Shown: positions 17,008 through 25,703 of the stretch, piece by piece | Layout: each line of letters opens with the position of its first letter | Numbering within the stretch: position 1 is the stretch's first letter | Assembly (NCBI GenBank): GCA_965212525.1 | Contig: CBDBVC010000025.1 | Location: forward strand, 45,060-109,059 | Length of the DNA: 64,000 nt | Origin: SZUA-38 sp965212525 | Lineage (GTDB): Bacteria > Pseudomonadota > Gammaproteobacteria > Xanthomonadales > SZUA-38 | Reading direction: 5' to 3' | Translations under genes and position numbers: made by a program | The notes under the pieces: model-generated | What the model saw: only the letters and a program-made list of their open reading frames with translations | What the model was told of the DNA's origin: nothing | Database searches by the model: none

Positions 17008-18015
17008 ATGGCCTTGTTCAAACATTCTGTCCTGAACAAATATGTATTGGCGACTCTATTGCTGCTAGCCACAGCGTCACTGGTACATCTGGATGAGGAT
17101 GTCCAGGCAACTAATAACAGCACCCTTCAATCGTATGCGGTAGCAGTCTCGACTGCCAGCGGATATGCGACAGAGAGCCTGTTGCCGGTAAAACGACTAC
17201 TCAGTCTCGAACTTGGCCAGAATTCCCGCCAGTCCGACTGCAGCGCAAACTGCCCGGGCTCCGATGCCGAAGACAGGACTACACCGTCATCCGCCTTGCA
17301 GGTGCTGGATCCTGCCACTATCGAAGAACTGGTGGGTCACTGGACTATCCGTGACTATCAGCAGCTGGCTGGCCAGAAAAGCGCACTGTCGGCCGAAGAA
17401 GCCTATATGGTCTACAGCTATCTGGGTCAGTGCCAGCGCGTGATTCGCAGCGAAGTGGTCCATGACAATGAAACCAGACGGCTTCAGGACATGATCGACA
17501 AGGCACGCAGCAGCCAGAGCAGAAACCTGATCAGGCAGCGTTTGCACGAACTGAACCAGCAGTACAATCAGTGCAGCGGGCTCGGCACTGATCTGATTGT
17601 CGAGCGTATCGAATGGTTCACACTGTCGGCCGATCTGGGCTACCGTCACGCCCAGCGAATGTACTACCAGACCATCCCCGAACTGATCAGCCAGCAGCAT
17701 ATGGTGGCATTCAGACATCCGGAAATACTGACCCGTTATCGTCAGAAGGCACCTGAATACCTCGAGACTGGCCTGTCTGCAGACAACCCAGAATCCTACC
17801 TGGTCTACTCACGAGCCATACTCGATGGAATCGTCATCTCACCGGATGCGGTCGATGCCTATGCTTATGCCTACGTCGCCATGATGCTTGATGAGAGCCG
17901 ATCAGGGAATTTGCGACAGGAACTGGAAGCGATCGAATCCGTGCTCGACCGAACCGAACTTCTCAAGGCCAGGAAGCGTGGCAAGTCGTTACTGGACAAG
18001 GCATCGATCAGCTGA
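17008..18015 (+). CDS. Unrecognised membrane-anchored or secreted protein (paralogue B)
   Basis: 335 residues, no family recognised. A good site (TTGGAGGTG) precedes the ATG. One hydrophobic segment (about 13-27) acts as signal or anchor. The body mirrors the gene before it: SAEEAYMVYSYLGQCQ, YNQCSGLG, LGYRHAQRMYYQTIPEL and RAILDGIVISPDAVDAYAYAYVA line up with the same landmarks in the same order. The helix pattern resembles degenerate Sel1/TPR repeats. Spacing of 106 bases from paralogue A allows co-transcription. Function unknown; an envelope role is inferred from the leader. Confidence 0.7.
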   Translation: MALFKHSVLNKYVLATLLLLATASLVHLDEDVQATNNSTLQSYAVAVSTASGYATESLLPVKRLLSLELGQNSRQSDCSANCPGSDAEDRTTPSSALQVLDPATIEELVGHWTIRDYQQLAGQKSALSAEEAYMVYSYLGQCQRVIRSEVVHDNETRRLQDMIDKARSSQSRNLIRQRLHELNQQYNQCSGLGTDLIVERIEWFTLSADLGYRHAQRMYYQTIPELISQQHMVAFRHPEILTRYRQKAPEYLETGLSADNPESYLVYSRAILDGIVISPDAVDAYAYAYVAMMLDESRSGNLRQELEAIESVLDRTELLKARKRGKSLLDKASIS

Positions 18016-18438
18016 AACCCAGCGCAATCACTCGCAAGCAGATCAGCCCACTGACAGCGTGATCCGGATAGTGCTTGACGAAATGATCTGATATAATTGC
18101 GTGCTTGACCTGGATCACTGCACAGCCAGTCCGGGCATGCCGTCATAATCAACAGGCCTGCCCAGGTTTACTGGCGTTCGGAACGCATCCGGTCCACATT
18201 TTTCGAATCATCCTTCAATGCACCGGCACAAGCCGGTAGTGATTGGCATGGGGATGAGTACATAGACTATTTTCGGCGATTGCATTCAGCCTGCCTGACG
18301 ATGTCACGGGCTGCCTGGATCGATCTTCGCCGCTTGAGTGTTTTTCAACAATCCGCGAGTCCGGCACAGTCGTTCGGGGCCCGCAGGTGCATCAATCAAT
18401 CGAAAAAACGCGCTGTTTTGACTACGGAGGACTCTCGT
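18016..18438 (+). promoter_or_regulatory. Leader region of the 2-oxoacid dehydrogenase operon with an extended -10 promoter
   Basis: 423 bases without a convincing gene. The best promoter signal is TGATATAAT at 18089-18097, an extended -10; a TTGACG lies upstream but only 11 bases away, so it is not the -35. Transcription from here would give a leader of about 330 bases before the TTG start at 18439. A frame runs into the gene from 18280 but has no ribosome site or family resemblance. Confidence 0.45.
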
Positions 18439-19512
18439 TTGAAAACGATTGCCAGTTTTGAGATCAAGCACTATCAGTTTCTTGATCAGGATGGAAATCC
18501 AGCCACGGAAAACGTGCCGGCTCTAGCAAACGACCTTGATGAGCTGACACGTCTGTACAAACTCATGACACTCGTTCGAACCTTTGACGACAAGGCGATC
18601 AAACTGCAACGTACCGGCAAGCTGGGCACTTATGCCTCGTCCCTCGGTCATGAAGCGATTCATGTCGGTATCGGCAGTGCCATGAAGGAAGAGGATGTGT
18701 TCGCACCGATGTACCGTGAATACGGTGCCATGATGTATCGCGGCGTGAAAATGTCCGAAATTCTCACCTACTGGGGCGGCAATGAGGAAGGCAGCAACTT
18801 TTCCGGCCCGGCACACGATTTTCCCATCTGTGTGCCGATTGCAACGCAATGCATGCTTGCCGCCGGATCGGCACTGGCATTCAAGCTGCGTGATGAAAAG
18901 CGTGTTGCCGTGTCCATCGTTGGTGACGGTGGATCATCCAAGGGAGACTTTCTGGAGGCTCTGAATGCAGCCGGCGCATGGAAACTGCCTGCTGTCTTCA
19001 TCATCGCCAACAACCAGTGGGCCATTTCGGTACCGCGCAAGAAACAGTCCGGCGCACAGACGCTGGCACAGAAAGGTATCGCCGCAGGTCTGCCGAGCGT
19101 TCAGGTCGATGGTAATGACATTGTTGCGGTTCGCTGGGCGCTGGATACCGCCATGCGTCGCGCTCGTGAGGGCAAGGGTGCCTCGGTGATCGAATGCATG
19201 ACCTACCGACTCAGTGATCACACCACTGCCGATGATGCGTCACGCTACCGTCCTGATGAAGAAGTCGAGGATGCCTGGGCACTGGAACCACTGGTGCGTC
19301 TGCGCAAATACCTCACCGAGAAGGGCGCCTGGTCTGACGATCAGCAGGAGGCACTGGAAACCTCATGTGCAGCCGACGTCGAATCAGCCGTCGAGGAATA
19401 CCTGAATACGCCGAAGCCGGCGATTACCGAAATGTTTGACCATATGTATGCCGAACTGCCGCATGATCTCGAACAGCAGCGCGCGCAGGCACTGGAGAGT
19501 GAAAATGGCTGA
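18439..19512 (+). CDS. pdhA: Pyruvate (2-oxoacid) dehydrogenase E1 alpha subunit
   Basis: 357 residues from the TTG at 18439, chosen because GGAGG lies eight bases upstream (18426-18430) and family similarity begins here. It is thiamine diphosphate-dependent; the binding motif is GDGGSSKGDFLEALN ... NNQWAIS. The active-site loop YRLSDHTTADDASRYR and the early MYREYGAMMYRG are typical of heterotetrameric E1. With the beta subunit it decarboxylates a 2-oxoacid and passes the acyl group to E2. Pyruvate is likely but branched-chain 2-oxoacids cannot be excluded. It overlaps the next gene by eight bases. Confidence 0.92.
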   Translation: MKTIASFEIKHYQFLDQDGNPATENVPALANDLDELTRLYKLMTLVRTFDDKAIKLQRTGKLGTYASSLGHEAIHVGIGSAMKEEDVFAPMYREYGAMMYRGVKMSEILTYWGGNEEGSNFSGPAHDFPICVPIATQCMLAAGSALAFKLRDEKRVAVSIVGDGGSSKGDFLEALNAAGAWKLPAVFIIANNQWAISVPRKKQSGAQTLAQKGIAAGLPSVQVDGNDIVAVRWALDTAMRRAREGKGASVIECMTYRLSDHTTADDASRYRPDEEVEDAWALEPLVRLRKYLTEKGAWSDDQQEALETSCAADVESAVEEYLNTPKPAITEMFDHMYAELPHDLEQQRAQALESENG

Positions 19513-20485
19513 GATTACCCTGGTAGAAGCAGTCTCCTTGGCGCTTGCCCATGAGATCGAAAATGACCCGAGTGTTGTCGTGCTGGGCGAGGATGTCGGC
19601 ATCAACGGTGGTGTCTTCCGTGCCACGGCCGGATTGCAGCAGCGTTTTGGCGATGAGAAGATCATCGACACACCACTGGCCGAAGCCATGATTGCCGGCC
19701 TGACGGTTGGCATGGCCGCTCAGGGCATGAAACCTATCTGTGAGGCACAGTTCATGGGATTCATTTACCCGATGGTCGACCAGATCATCTGTCATGCAGC
19801 ACGTCTGAGAAACCGCACACGAGGCCGCATGTCGGTACCGATGGTTTTACGTGCGCCCTATGGCGGAGGCATCCACGCGCCCGAGCATCACTCGGAAAGC
19901 ACCGAAGCCATATTCGCACACATGCCGGGTGTCCGGGTGGTGATTCCATCCTCGCCGAGCCGGGCCTATGGCCTGTTGCTGGCAGCGATTCGCAACCCCG
20001 ATCCGGTCGTTTTCCTGGAGCCGAAGCGCATCTATCGCCTGCACAAGGAAGAAGTCACCGATGATGGTGAGGACCTGCCGCTGGACATGTGCTTTGTCCT
20101 TCGCGATGGCACGGATGTCACCCTGGTCACCTGGGGAGCCATGACCAAGGAGACGCTGGAAGCGGCCGATGCACTGGCCGAACAGGGCATCAGTGCCGAG
20201 GTCATCGACGTGGCGACCATCAAGCCACTGGATACCGACACCATACTGGAATCAGTGCGCAAGACCGGACGCTGCGTCATCGTTCACGAAGCCGCCAGGA
20301 CCTGCGGTGTCGGCGCAGAAATCGCTGCCCAGCTGGCAGATCAAGGTTTGTACGACCTGCATGCACCGGTCAAGCGAGTCACCGGGTATGACACCATCAT
20401 GCCCCTGTATCAACTCGAGAAAAAATACATGCCCAGCACGCAACGCGTCGTGGCCATGGTCAATGAAGTCATGGAGGTTTCCTGA
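19505..20485 (+). CDS. pdhB: Pyruvate (2-oxoacid) dehydrogenase E1 beta subunit
   Basis: 326 residues from the ATG at 19505, inside the end of pdhA. It has the transketolase-like pyrimidine-binding fold with VLGEDVGINGGVFRAT, DTPLAEAMIAGLTVGMA and HAPEHHSESTEAIFAHMPG. The C-terminal domain begins near VTLVTWGAM. It forms the alpha2beta2 E1 with PdhA. Its stop overlaps the start of pdhC as TGATG. Confidence 0.94.
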   Translation: MAEITLVEAVSLALAHEIENDPSVVVLGEDVGINGGVFRATAGLQQRFGDEKIIDTPLAEAMIAGLTVGMAAQGMKPICEAQFMGFIYPMVDQIICHAARLRNRTRGRMSVPMVLRAPYGGGIHAPEHHSESTEAIFAHMPGVRVVIPSSPSRAYGLLLAAIRNPDPVVFLEPKRIYRLHKEEVTDDGEDLPLDMCFVLRDGTDVTLVTWGAMTKETLEAADALAEQGISAEVIDVATIKPLDTDTILESVRKTGRCVIVHEAARTCGVGAEIAAQLADQGLYDLHAPVKRVTGYDTIMPLYQLEKKYMPSTQRVVAMVNEVMEVS

Positions 20486-21774
20486 TGAGTGTTTTCAATC
20501 TTCCTGATCTGGGCGAGGGTTTGCCCGATGCTGAAATTGTCGAATGGCACGTCGCCGAAGGTGACACAGTCAAGACCGATCAGCCCATGGTCTCGATGGA
20601 AACAGCCAAGGCCGTAGTCGATGTACCGGTACCCTTTGACGGTGTCGTGACCACACTGCACGGCCAGGCCGGCGACATCATTGAAACCGGCGCCGCACTG
20701 ATCACTATCACGGCTGAAGGTGAATCCGCAGAACCTGCGGCAGCACCGGCACCAGCCGAAACAGCCAGTGACACACCTGCCGAATCGGCCGCGAGTGAAC
20801 AGCCCAAGGCTGATACCGGTACAGTCGTCGGAGAAATGGAATCCAGTGATGCGGTTATTTCATCAGCCAGCACGGTGGGCAATGTCAAGGTAGCCCCCGC
20901 TGTCAGGGCGCTTGCCAAAAAGCTCAAGGTTGATCTGAACCGCGTCTCGGCCACCGGCAAGGACGGTGTCGTGACTGCTCGTGATGTCAAGCAGGCTGCC
21001 GAAAGTGGCACGGCATCGGTGGAGTCTGCCTCAGCAGCACCGGCACCTGCTGCAGCACCCGCAGCTGCTGCTTCAGCAGTCACGGCTGCAGCTGCCGCCG
21101 CGGCTGCCAGTGTGGCCGCCCCGGCGGTGACCGCCACAGGCGAATGGACTCAGGTCAAGGGCACACGACGCACTATGGCACGCGCCATGAGCGAGGCCCA
21201 TGCCACAGTCGTGCCGACCACCATCACCGAAGACATCAATGTCGGCTTGTGGCAGGGCAAACAGGACGTCACCGTGCGCATGATCCGTGCCATGGTGGCC
21301 GGTGTAAAACGGGAACCGGTACTGAACTCATGGTTCAATTCGGACGGTCCGCAGATCCAGACACACGCAGCTGTGCATCTGGGTATTGCCGTGGACACAC
21401 CGGATGGTCTGTTCGTCTCCAATCTGCGTGATATCGACAGCAAGGATGCCGCACAGATCAGGGGCGACCTGAACACACTGCGCAGCAATGTCGAAAACCG
21501 CTCCATTCCACCACAGGATCTGAGCGGATACACCATCATGCTGTCGAATGTGGGTGTCTATGCCGGCAAGTACACATCACCGGTGATCACACCGCCCTGT
21601 GTGGCAATCCTGGCAACCGGCAAGATGCGTACCGAAGTGGTGGCGCTGAACGGCGGTTTCGGCACAGCCAACGTGATACCGGTGTCACTGACGTTCGATC
21701 ATCGCGCCGTGACCGGTGGTGAAGCAGCCCGCTTCCTGGCGGCCTACCGCGACGACCTGTCACTGCCGGTCTGA
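20485..21774 (+). CDS. pdhC: Dihydrolipoamide acyltransferase (E2)
   Basis: 429 residues. A single N-terminal lipoyl domain (about 1-78) has the lipoylated lysine K42 in METAKAVV. Two Ala/Pro/Glu-rich linkers flank a peripheral subunit-binding domain (VAPAVRALAKKLKVDLNRVSATGKDGVV). The catalytic domain ends with TFDHRAVTGGEAARFL, whose His is catalytic. The catalytic domain is somewhat short, and no E3 gene follows, so a dihydrolipoyl dehydrogenase must be supplied elsewhere in this genome; the lpdA at 50297 lies on the other side of the suspected join. Confidence 0.93.
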   Translation: MSVFNLPDLGEGLPDAEIVEWHVAEGDTVKTDQPMVSMETAKAVVDVPVPFDGVVTTLHGQAGDIIETGAALITITAEGESAEPAAAPAPAETASDTPAESAASEQPKADTGTVVGEMESSDAVISSASTVGNVKVAPAVRALAKKLKVDLNRVSATGKDGVVTARDVKQAAESGTASVESASAAPAPAAAPAAAASAVTAAAAAAAASVAAPAVTATGEWTQVKGTRRTMARAMSEAHATVVPTTITEDINVGLWQGKQDVTVRMIRAMVAGVKREPVLNSWFNSDGPQIQTHAAVHLGIAVDTPDGLFVSNLRDIDSKDAAQIRGDLNTLRSNVENRSIPPQDLSGYTIMLSNVGVYAGKYTSPVITPPCVAILATGKMRTEVVALNGGFGTANVIPVSLTFDHRAVTGGEAARFLAAYRDDLSLPV

Positions 21775-21792
21775 GCGGCTGGTCTAATCTGT

Positions 21793-21825
21793 GAACTGCA
21801 ACAGTCATCAAGGCTGTTGCAGTTC
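21793..21825. terminator. Hairpin between converging genes (possible terminator)
   Basis: A perfect 12-bp inverted repeat (GAACTGCAACAG at 21793-21804 with its complement at 21814-21825) lies between pdhC and the converging serine hydrolase gene. There is no T run on either side, so it may end transcripts with help or simply protect 3' ends. Confidence 0.45.
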
Positions 21826-23365
21826 AGAACTGTTCCAGTTCGAAACGGCAATACTCATCTTCTGTCAGCCGCACAAGCGGTATGCTGCCATTCATGTCAG
21901 GCTGATCCAGCGTGTATTCCAGTGTACCGCTGGTACAGGAATCAAACTGCAGCCTGGCCGACCCAACAGCCACAGTGTCCACAGGGTCAGGGCTGTCAAA
22001 GCGTCCCGAATCCGAACTGTAGACCAGTAATTCTGCCGTATCGCCCTGATAGCCGCCCTGGGCGGTCAACCAGCGCTGTGAGGCATTTCCAAGCCCGGAC
22101 ATGGCGTCCACGGTCTCCAGCTCCCAGGTAAACCAGGCAGCGAACAGCTGACCTGATTGGCCCATGACATCCAGCATCAGCCCCTGCCCCGGAGTCTCGG
22201 GGTTGTACCAGGCACCCGAGAGTCCCGGATTGATTTCAAAATCCAGCGGCAGCTGGCATTGTGGTGCCGACATCTGGGCACTGGCTTCATCAAACAGGTC
22301 GATTACCTCATCGTTGAGTGAAGCACCGTGATTCTGAAGCAGGATGATGCCAAAGGTATCCTGTTCAATATCGATCCACGGCATGGTGTCGAAGGCACCC
22401 TTGCTGCTGAACTGGGCGACTTGCTGTGAACCGGTTTCGCTGAAATGCAGCCAGCCTCCGATGCCGTAACCTAGATACAGTGCAGCCACCAGTGATGGTA
22501 CATAATAGACTGTCTTATCAAGCTTGTTATCCTGCAGCATGTTATCGACCGCTGCCTCACTCAGCAGACGCTGTCCACGGTATTCACCCCGAGCGAGCAA
22601 TAACTGAAGTACGCGTGAATAATCCCTCAGAGTCGACCTGGCACTGCCGCCAACACGATAATTCCGGGTCAGGCCCAGACCCTGGTAATCCATGCTGGTA
22701 ATCCCCAGCGGTGTTGCAACCTTGCGAATGAACAGCTGTTCAAAATCCTCGCCCGTCACCACCTCGGCTACGCGTCCGGCCACCTGCATCGAGAAGCCGC
22801 CATAGGAAAACCCCTCGCCCGGTGAATAGATCAGCGGCACACAACAGGCGATTTCATCCACGGACTCAGCCAGCGTTAGTGACGCATCACTGAGCAGACC
22901 GATGCCCTGAGTTGGAATACCAAAGCGATCTCGATTGCCCGGCAAACCGGAGGTATGGGAAAACATCTGCCGCGTGGTCATGCTGGCCTTGTCGCCGGTA
23001 AATTGTGGCAGGTAGTCGGAAACCGGTGCATCCAGGTCGATCAGGCCCTCATCCACCAGCATCATGATCAGCACACCGGAGAGGAGCTTGCTGGCCGAAG
23101 CCAGTGGCACCACCGTGTCACTGTCATACTGGCCCAGATGATTCAGATGACTGACATGATCGGCGACACCGGTCACGAGTGACAACCCATCCAGATCAGA
23201 TCGCTGATCCACGATGGATTGTGCCGAAGCATCAACTGATGACCAGTCGCAGGAATCACTTGCCTGTGCTGTTGTCAGGCTTAGCAGCAGAAGCAGTATT
23301 CCCTGCAGTAATACTGAGAGATGTTGCCAGCACTGAATGAATGATTGACGCATGATGTAATCCAT
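21824..23365 (-). CDS. Secreted serine hydrolase of the beta-lactamase/class C family with an extra C-terminal domain
   Basis: 513 residues. The leader (about 1-36, LLQGILLLLLSLTTAQA) indicates export. The catalytic SxxK is S90-A-S-K93 in PLASASKLLSG; the second motif is the Tyr of FSYGGFS, and FSSKGAF is in the HxG place. Such enzymes include D-alanyl-D-alanine peptidases, esterases and EstB-like lipases; the substrate cannot be read. From about residue 385 a separate beta-rich domain starts (LSGAWYNPETPGQGLMLDV, FAAWFTWE), a module I know as an appendage of secreted proteins in some gammaproteobacteria. The start may be the second ATG at 23353. Confidence 0.85.
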   Translation of the reverse strand: MDYIMRQSFIQCWQHLSVLLQGILLLLLSLTTAQASDSCDWSSVDASAQSIVDQRSDLDGLSLVTGVADHVSHLNHLGQYDSDTVVPLASASKLLSGVLIMMLVDEGLIDLDAPVSDYLPQFTGDKASMTTRQMFSHTSGLPGNRDRFGIPTQGIGLLSDASLTLAESVDEIACCVPLIYSPGEGFSYGGFSMQVAGRVAEVVTGEDFEQLFIRKVATPLGITSMDYQGLGLTRNYRVGGSARSTLRDYSRVLQLLLARGEYRGQRLLSEAAVDNMLQDNKLDKTVYYVPSLVAALYLGYGIGGWLHFSETGSQQVAQFSSKGAFDTMPWIDIEQDTFGIILLQNHGASLNDEVIDLFDEASAQMSAPQCQLPLDFEINPGLSGAWYNPETPGQGLMLDVMGQSGQLFAAWFTWELETVDAMSGLGNASQRWLTAQGGYQGDTAELLVYSSDSGRFDSPDPVDTVAVGSARLQFDSCTSGTLEYTLDQPDMNGSIPLVRLTEDEYCRFELEQF

Positions 23366-23540
23366 TGTTCCGGTATCTGCCCTTACAACGGCTCACGTCG
23401 TGATCCGTTGACCACAAAAGTGCGTTTCAGCCGTGTTATGATCCGCATTTCCGACACGGCACGGACCGATGGCACATGTCCAGTTCGGCGCATTCAGCTA
23501 GTGTCCCACGACCAAATTACAACGTCCGACAGGAAATCCG

Positions 23541-25640
23541 ATGAAAAAACTGCTCAGCTTGCTGATCCTGATGACTGTAGCCCCATCCTGGGCACTTGAA
23601 AACAGTCCTGCTACCGAGACTGAAGACCCCTACCTCTGGCTGGAAGATGTCACTGGTGAAAAGTCACTGCAATGGGTTGAGGCCCGCAACAAGACTTCAC
23701 TCGATTACCTCACCGGAAAGGCGGGTTTCGAGTCGGCATACCAGTCAAACCTGAAAATCTACAATTCCGACGAGCGGATACCGCTGGTCACCCAGGCGGG
23801 TGATTATCTTTACAATTTCTGGCGCGACGAGAGCAACGAGCGTGGCTTGCTCAGACGCACCACCATTGCCGAATACAAGAAGGACAAGCCAGCCTGGGAA
23901 GCCATACTTGATATCGACAAGCTTGCCGAAACCGATGATGAAAACTGGGTCTACAAGGGTATCGAATGCCGTTATCCGGATTATGACCGTTGTCTGGTCT
24001 CACTCTCACGTGGTGGTGCAGATGCCGTTGTCACCCGAGAATTCGATCTGGAAAGCCGGCGTTTCGTGAAAGACGGTTTCAATCTGCCGGAAGCCAAGAG
24101 TTCGATTACCTGGCTGGATCGAGACACCGTCTTCGTCGGCACCGATTTCGATGAAAACGCCATGACAGATTCCGGTTACCCGCGTACAACAAGAATCTGG
24201 AAACGCGGCACCCTTCTTGACGATGCCGAGACCATTTTCGAAGCAGAACAGGCCGACCTGGGCGTGTTCGGCTTTGTCGCTCACGACAAGGACACATCCT
24301 GGCCCATGCTGTATCACGGCAAGGGATTCTTCAGCCGCAACTACCTGGTGTATCACGACAGCAAGCTCACCCGTCTGGACATTCCCGAAACGGCCGAAGT
24401 GAGCACCATTCTCAATGGTTCACTGATCGTCGAATTGAAGGAAGACTGGAAGATCAATGACGTCACCCATGCCCAGGGCTCTGTCCTCAGCATCAACATT
24501 GACCGGTTCCTGGAAGGCAGTCGTGATTTCACGGCCGTGATCGTGCCCGATGAACACACCTCGGTCTATTCGATGATGACTACGCGTGACTATCTGGTAG
24601 TGACACTGATGCGCGATGTCAATCATGAGCTGTACCGATATCGAAATGCTGATGGCAAATGGTTACGCGAACGTATCGACCTGCCCGATTACGGTGCCAT
24701 CCTGACCTCAGCCTCATCAGACGCCAACAACAACTTCTTCATCAATTACAACAGCTTCCTCAAGCCGACCACCCAGTACTATCACAACGGCGAGACCGGC
24801 AAACTGGAACAGACAGACCAGCTGCCGGCCTTTTTCGACAGCAAGGGACTGAAGGTTGAGCAATACTTCGCCACGGCCGCCGATGGCGTCAAGGTACCCT
24901 ACTTCGTTGTGGGCCGGGAAGACATGCCCCTGGATGGCAGCAACCCCACCCTGCTCAATGCCTACGGTGGATTCGAGGTATCAAGGCTGCCGTTCTACTC
25001 TGCCACCTCGGGCTCCAACTGGCTTGATGACGGCGGTATCTATGTGCTGGCCAATATCCGCGGCGGCGGTGAATACGGTCCCGACTGGCATCAGGCCGCA
25101 CTGAAGAAGAACCGTCATGTCGCATTCGGTGATTTCATCAGCGTTGCCGAGGATCTGATTCAGCGCAAGATCACCTCGCCGGAAAGGCTCGGCATCATGG
25201 GCGGATCGAACGGTGGCCTGCTGGTTGGCGCCGCCTTCACCATGCGTCCTGAACTGTACAACGCCGTTGTCTGCGCCGTGCCTCTGCTGGACATGAAGCG
25301 CTACAACAAGCTGCTGGCCGGTGCCAGCTGGATGGCCGAATACGGCAACCCGGACGAGCCGGAGATGTGGGAATACATCAAGACCTATTCGCCCTATCAG
25401 AACGTCAAGGCCGGTGTGGATTACCCCAAGGTGTTCTTCACCACCTCAACGCGTGACGACAGGGTTCACCCCGGTCACGCCCGCAAGATGGTGGCGCGTA
25501 TGCAGGAGCAGGGACACGACCTGCTGTATTACGAGAACACCGAGGGCGGTCATGCTGGCGCATCCAACAATGACCAGACGGCCTACCTGCAGGCCCTGAT
25601 CTATACCTATCTCAAGGATCAGCTGATGACGCTGGAATAG
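23541..25640 (+). CDS. Exported prolyl oligopeptidase family (S9A) serine peptidase
   Basis: 699 residues with a signal peptide (1-19, ending SWALE). The N-terminal half is the beta-propeller that limits access to small peptides; the C-terminal half is the alpha/beta hydrolase. The catalytic triad reads S556 in GGSNGGLL, D640 in RDDRVHPG and H671 in EGGHAGA. The family cuts after proline in short peptides. It is a single gene ending at a strong terminator. Near-neighbour serine hydrolases and secreted proteins point to envelope or extracellular peptide use. Confidence 0.93.
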   Translation: MKKLLSLLILMTVAPSWALENSPATETEDPYLWLEDVTGEKSLQWVEARNKTSLDYLTGKAGFESAYQSNLKIYNSDERIPLVTQAGDYLYNFWRDESNERGLLRRTTIAEYKKDKPAWEAILDIDKLAETDDENWVYKGIECRYPDYDRCLVSLSRGGADAVVTREFDLESRRFVKDGFNLPEAKSSITWLDRDTVFVGTDFDENAMTDSGYPRTTRIWKRGTLLDDAETIFEAEQADLGVFGFVAHDKDTSWPMLYHGKGFFSRNYLVYHDSKLTRLDIPETAEVSTILNGSLIVELKEDWKINDVTHAQGSVLSINIDRFLEGSRDFTAVIVPDEHTSVYSMMTTRDYLVVTLMRDVNHELYRYRNADGKWLRERIDLPDYGAILTSASSDANNNFFINYNSFLKPTTQYYHNGETGKLEQTDQLPAFFDSKGLKVEQYFATAADGVKVPYFVVGREDMPLDGSNPTLLNAYGGFEVSRLPFYSATSGSNWLDDGGIYVLANIRGGGEYGPDWHQAALKKNRHVAFGDFISVAEDLIQRKITSPERLGIMGGSNGGLLVGAAFTMRPELYNAVVCAVPLLDMKRYNKLLAGASWMAEYGNPDEPEMWEYIKTYSPYQNVKAGVDYPKVFFTTSTRDDRVHPGHARKMVARMQEQGHDLLYYENTEGGHAGASNNDQTAYLQALIYTYLKDQLMTLE

Positions 25641-25654
25641 TCACCAATGCAATC

Positions 25655-25684
25655 AAAAAAGCGCCCTCTTGGGCGCTTTTTTTT
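25655..25684. terminator. Bidirectional Rho-independent terminator
   Basis: GCGCCC (25661-25666), a four-base loop, then GGGCGC (25671-25676), with six A before and eight T after (25677-25684). It sits between two converging genes and can stop both. Confidence 0.93.
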
Positions 25685-25703
25685 CGAGTCGATCAACAGG
25701 GGC

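Noticed and set aside
18075..18097. TTGACG followed by TATAAT as a classic promoter.
   Set aside because: The spacer is only 11 bases. The extended -10 reading was kept instead.
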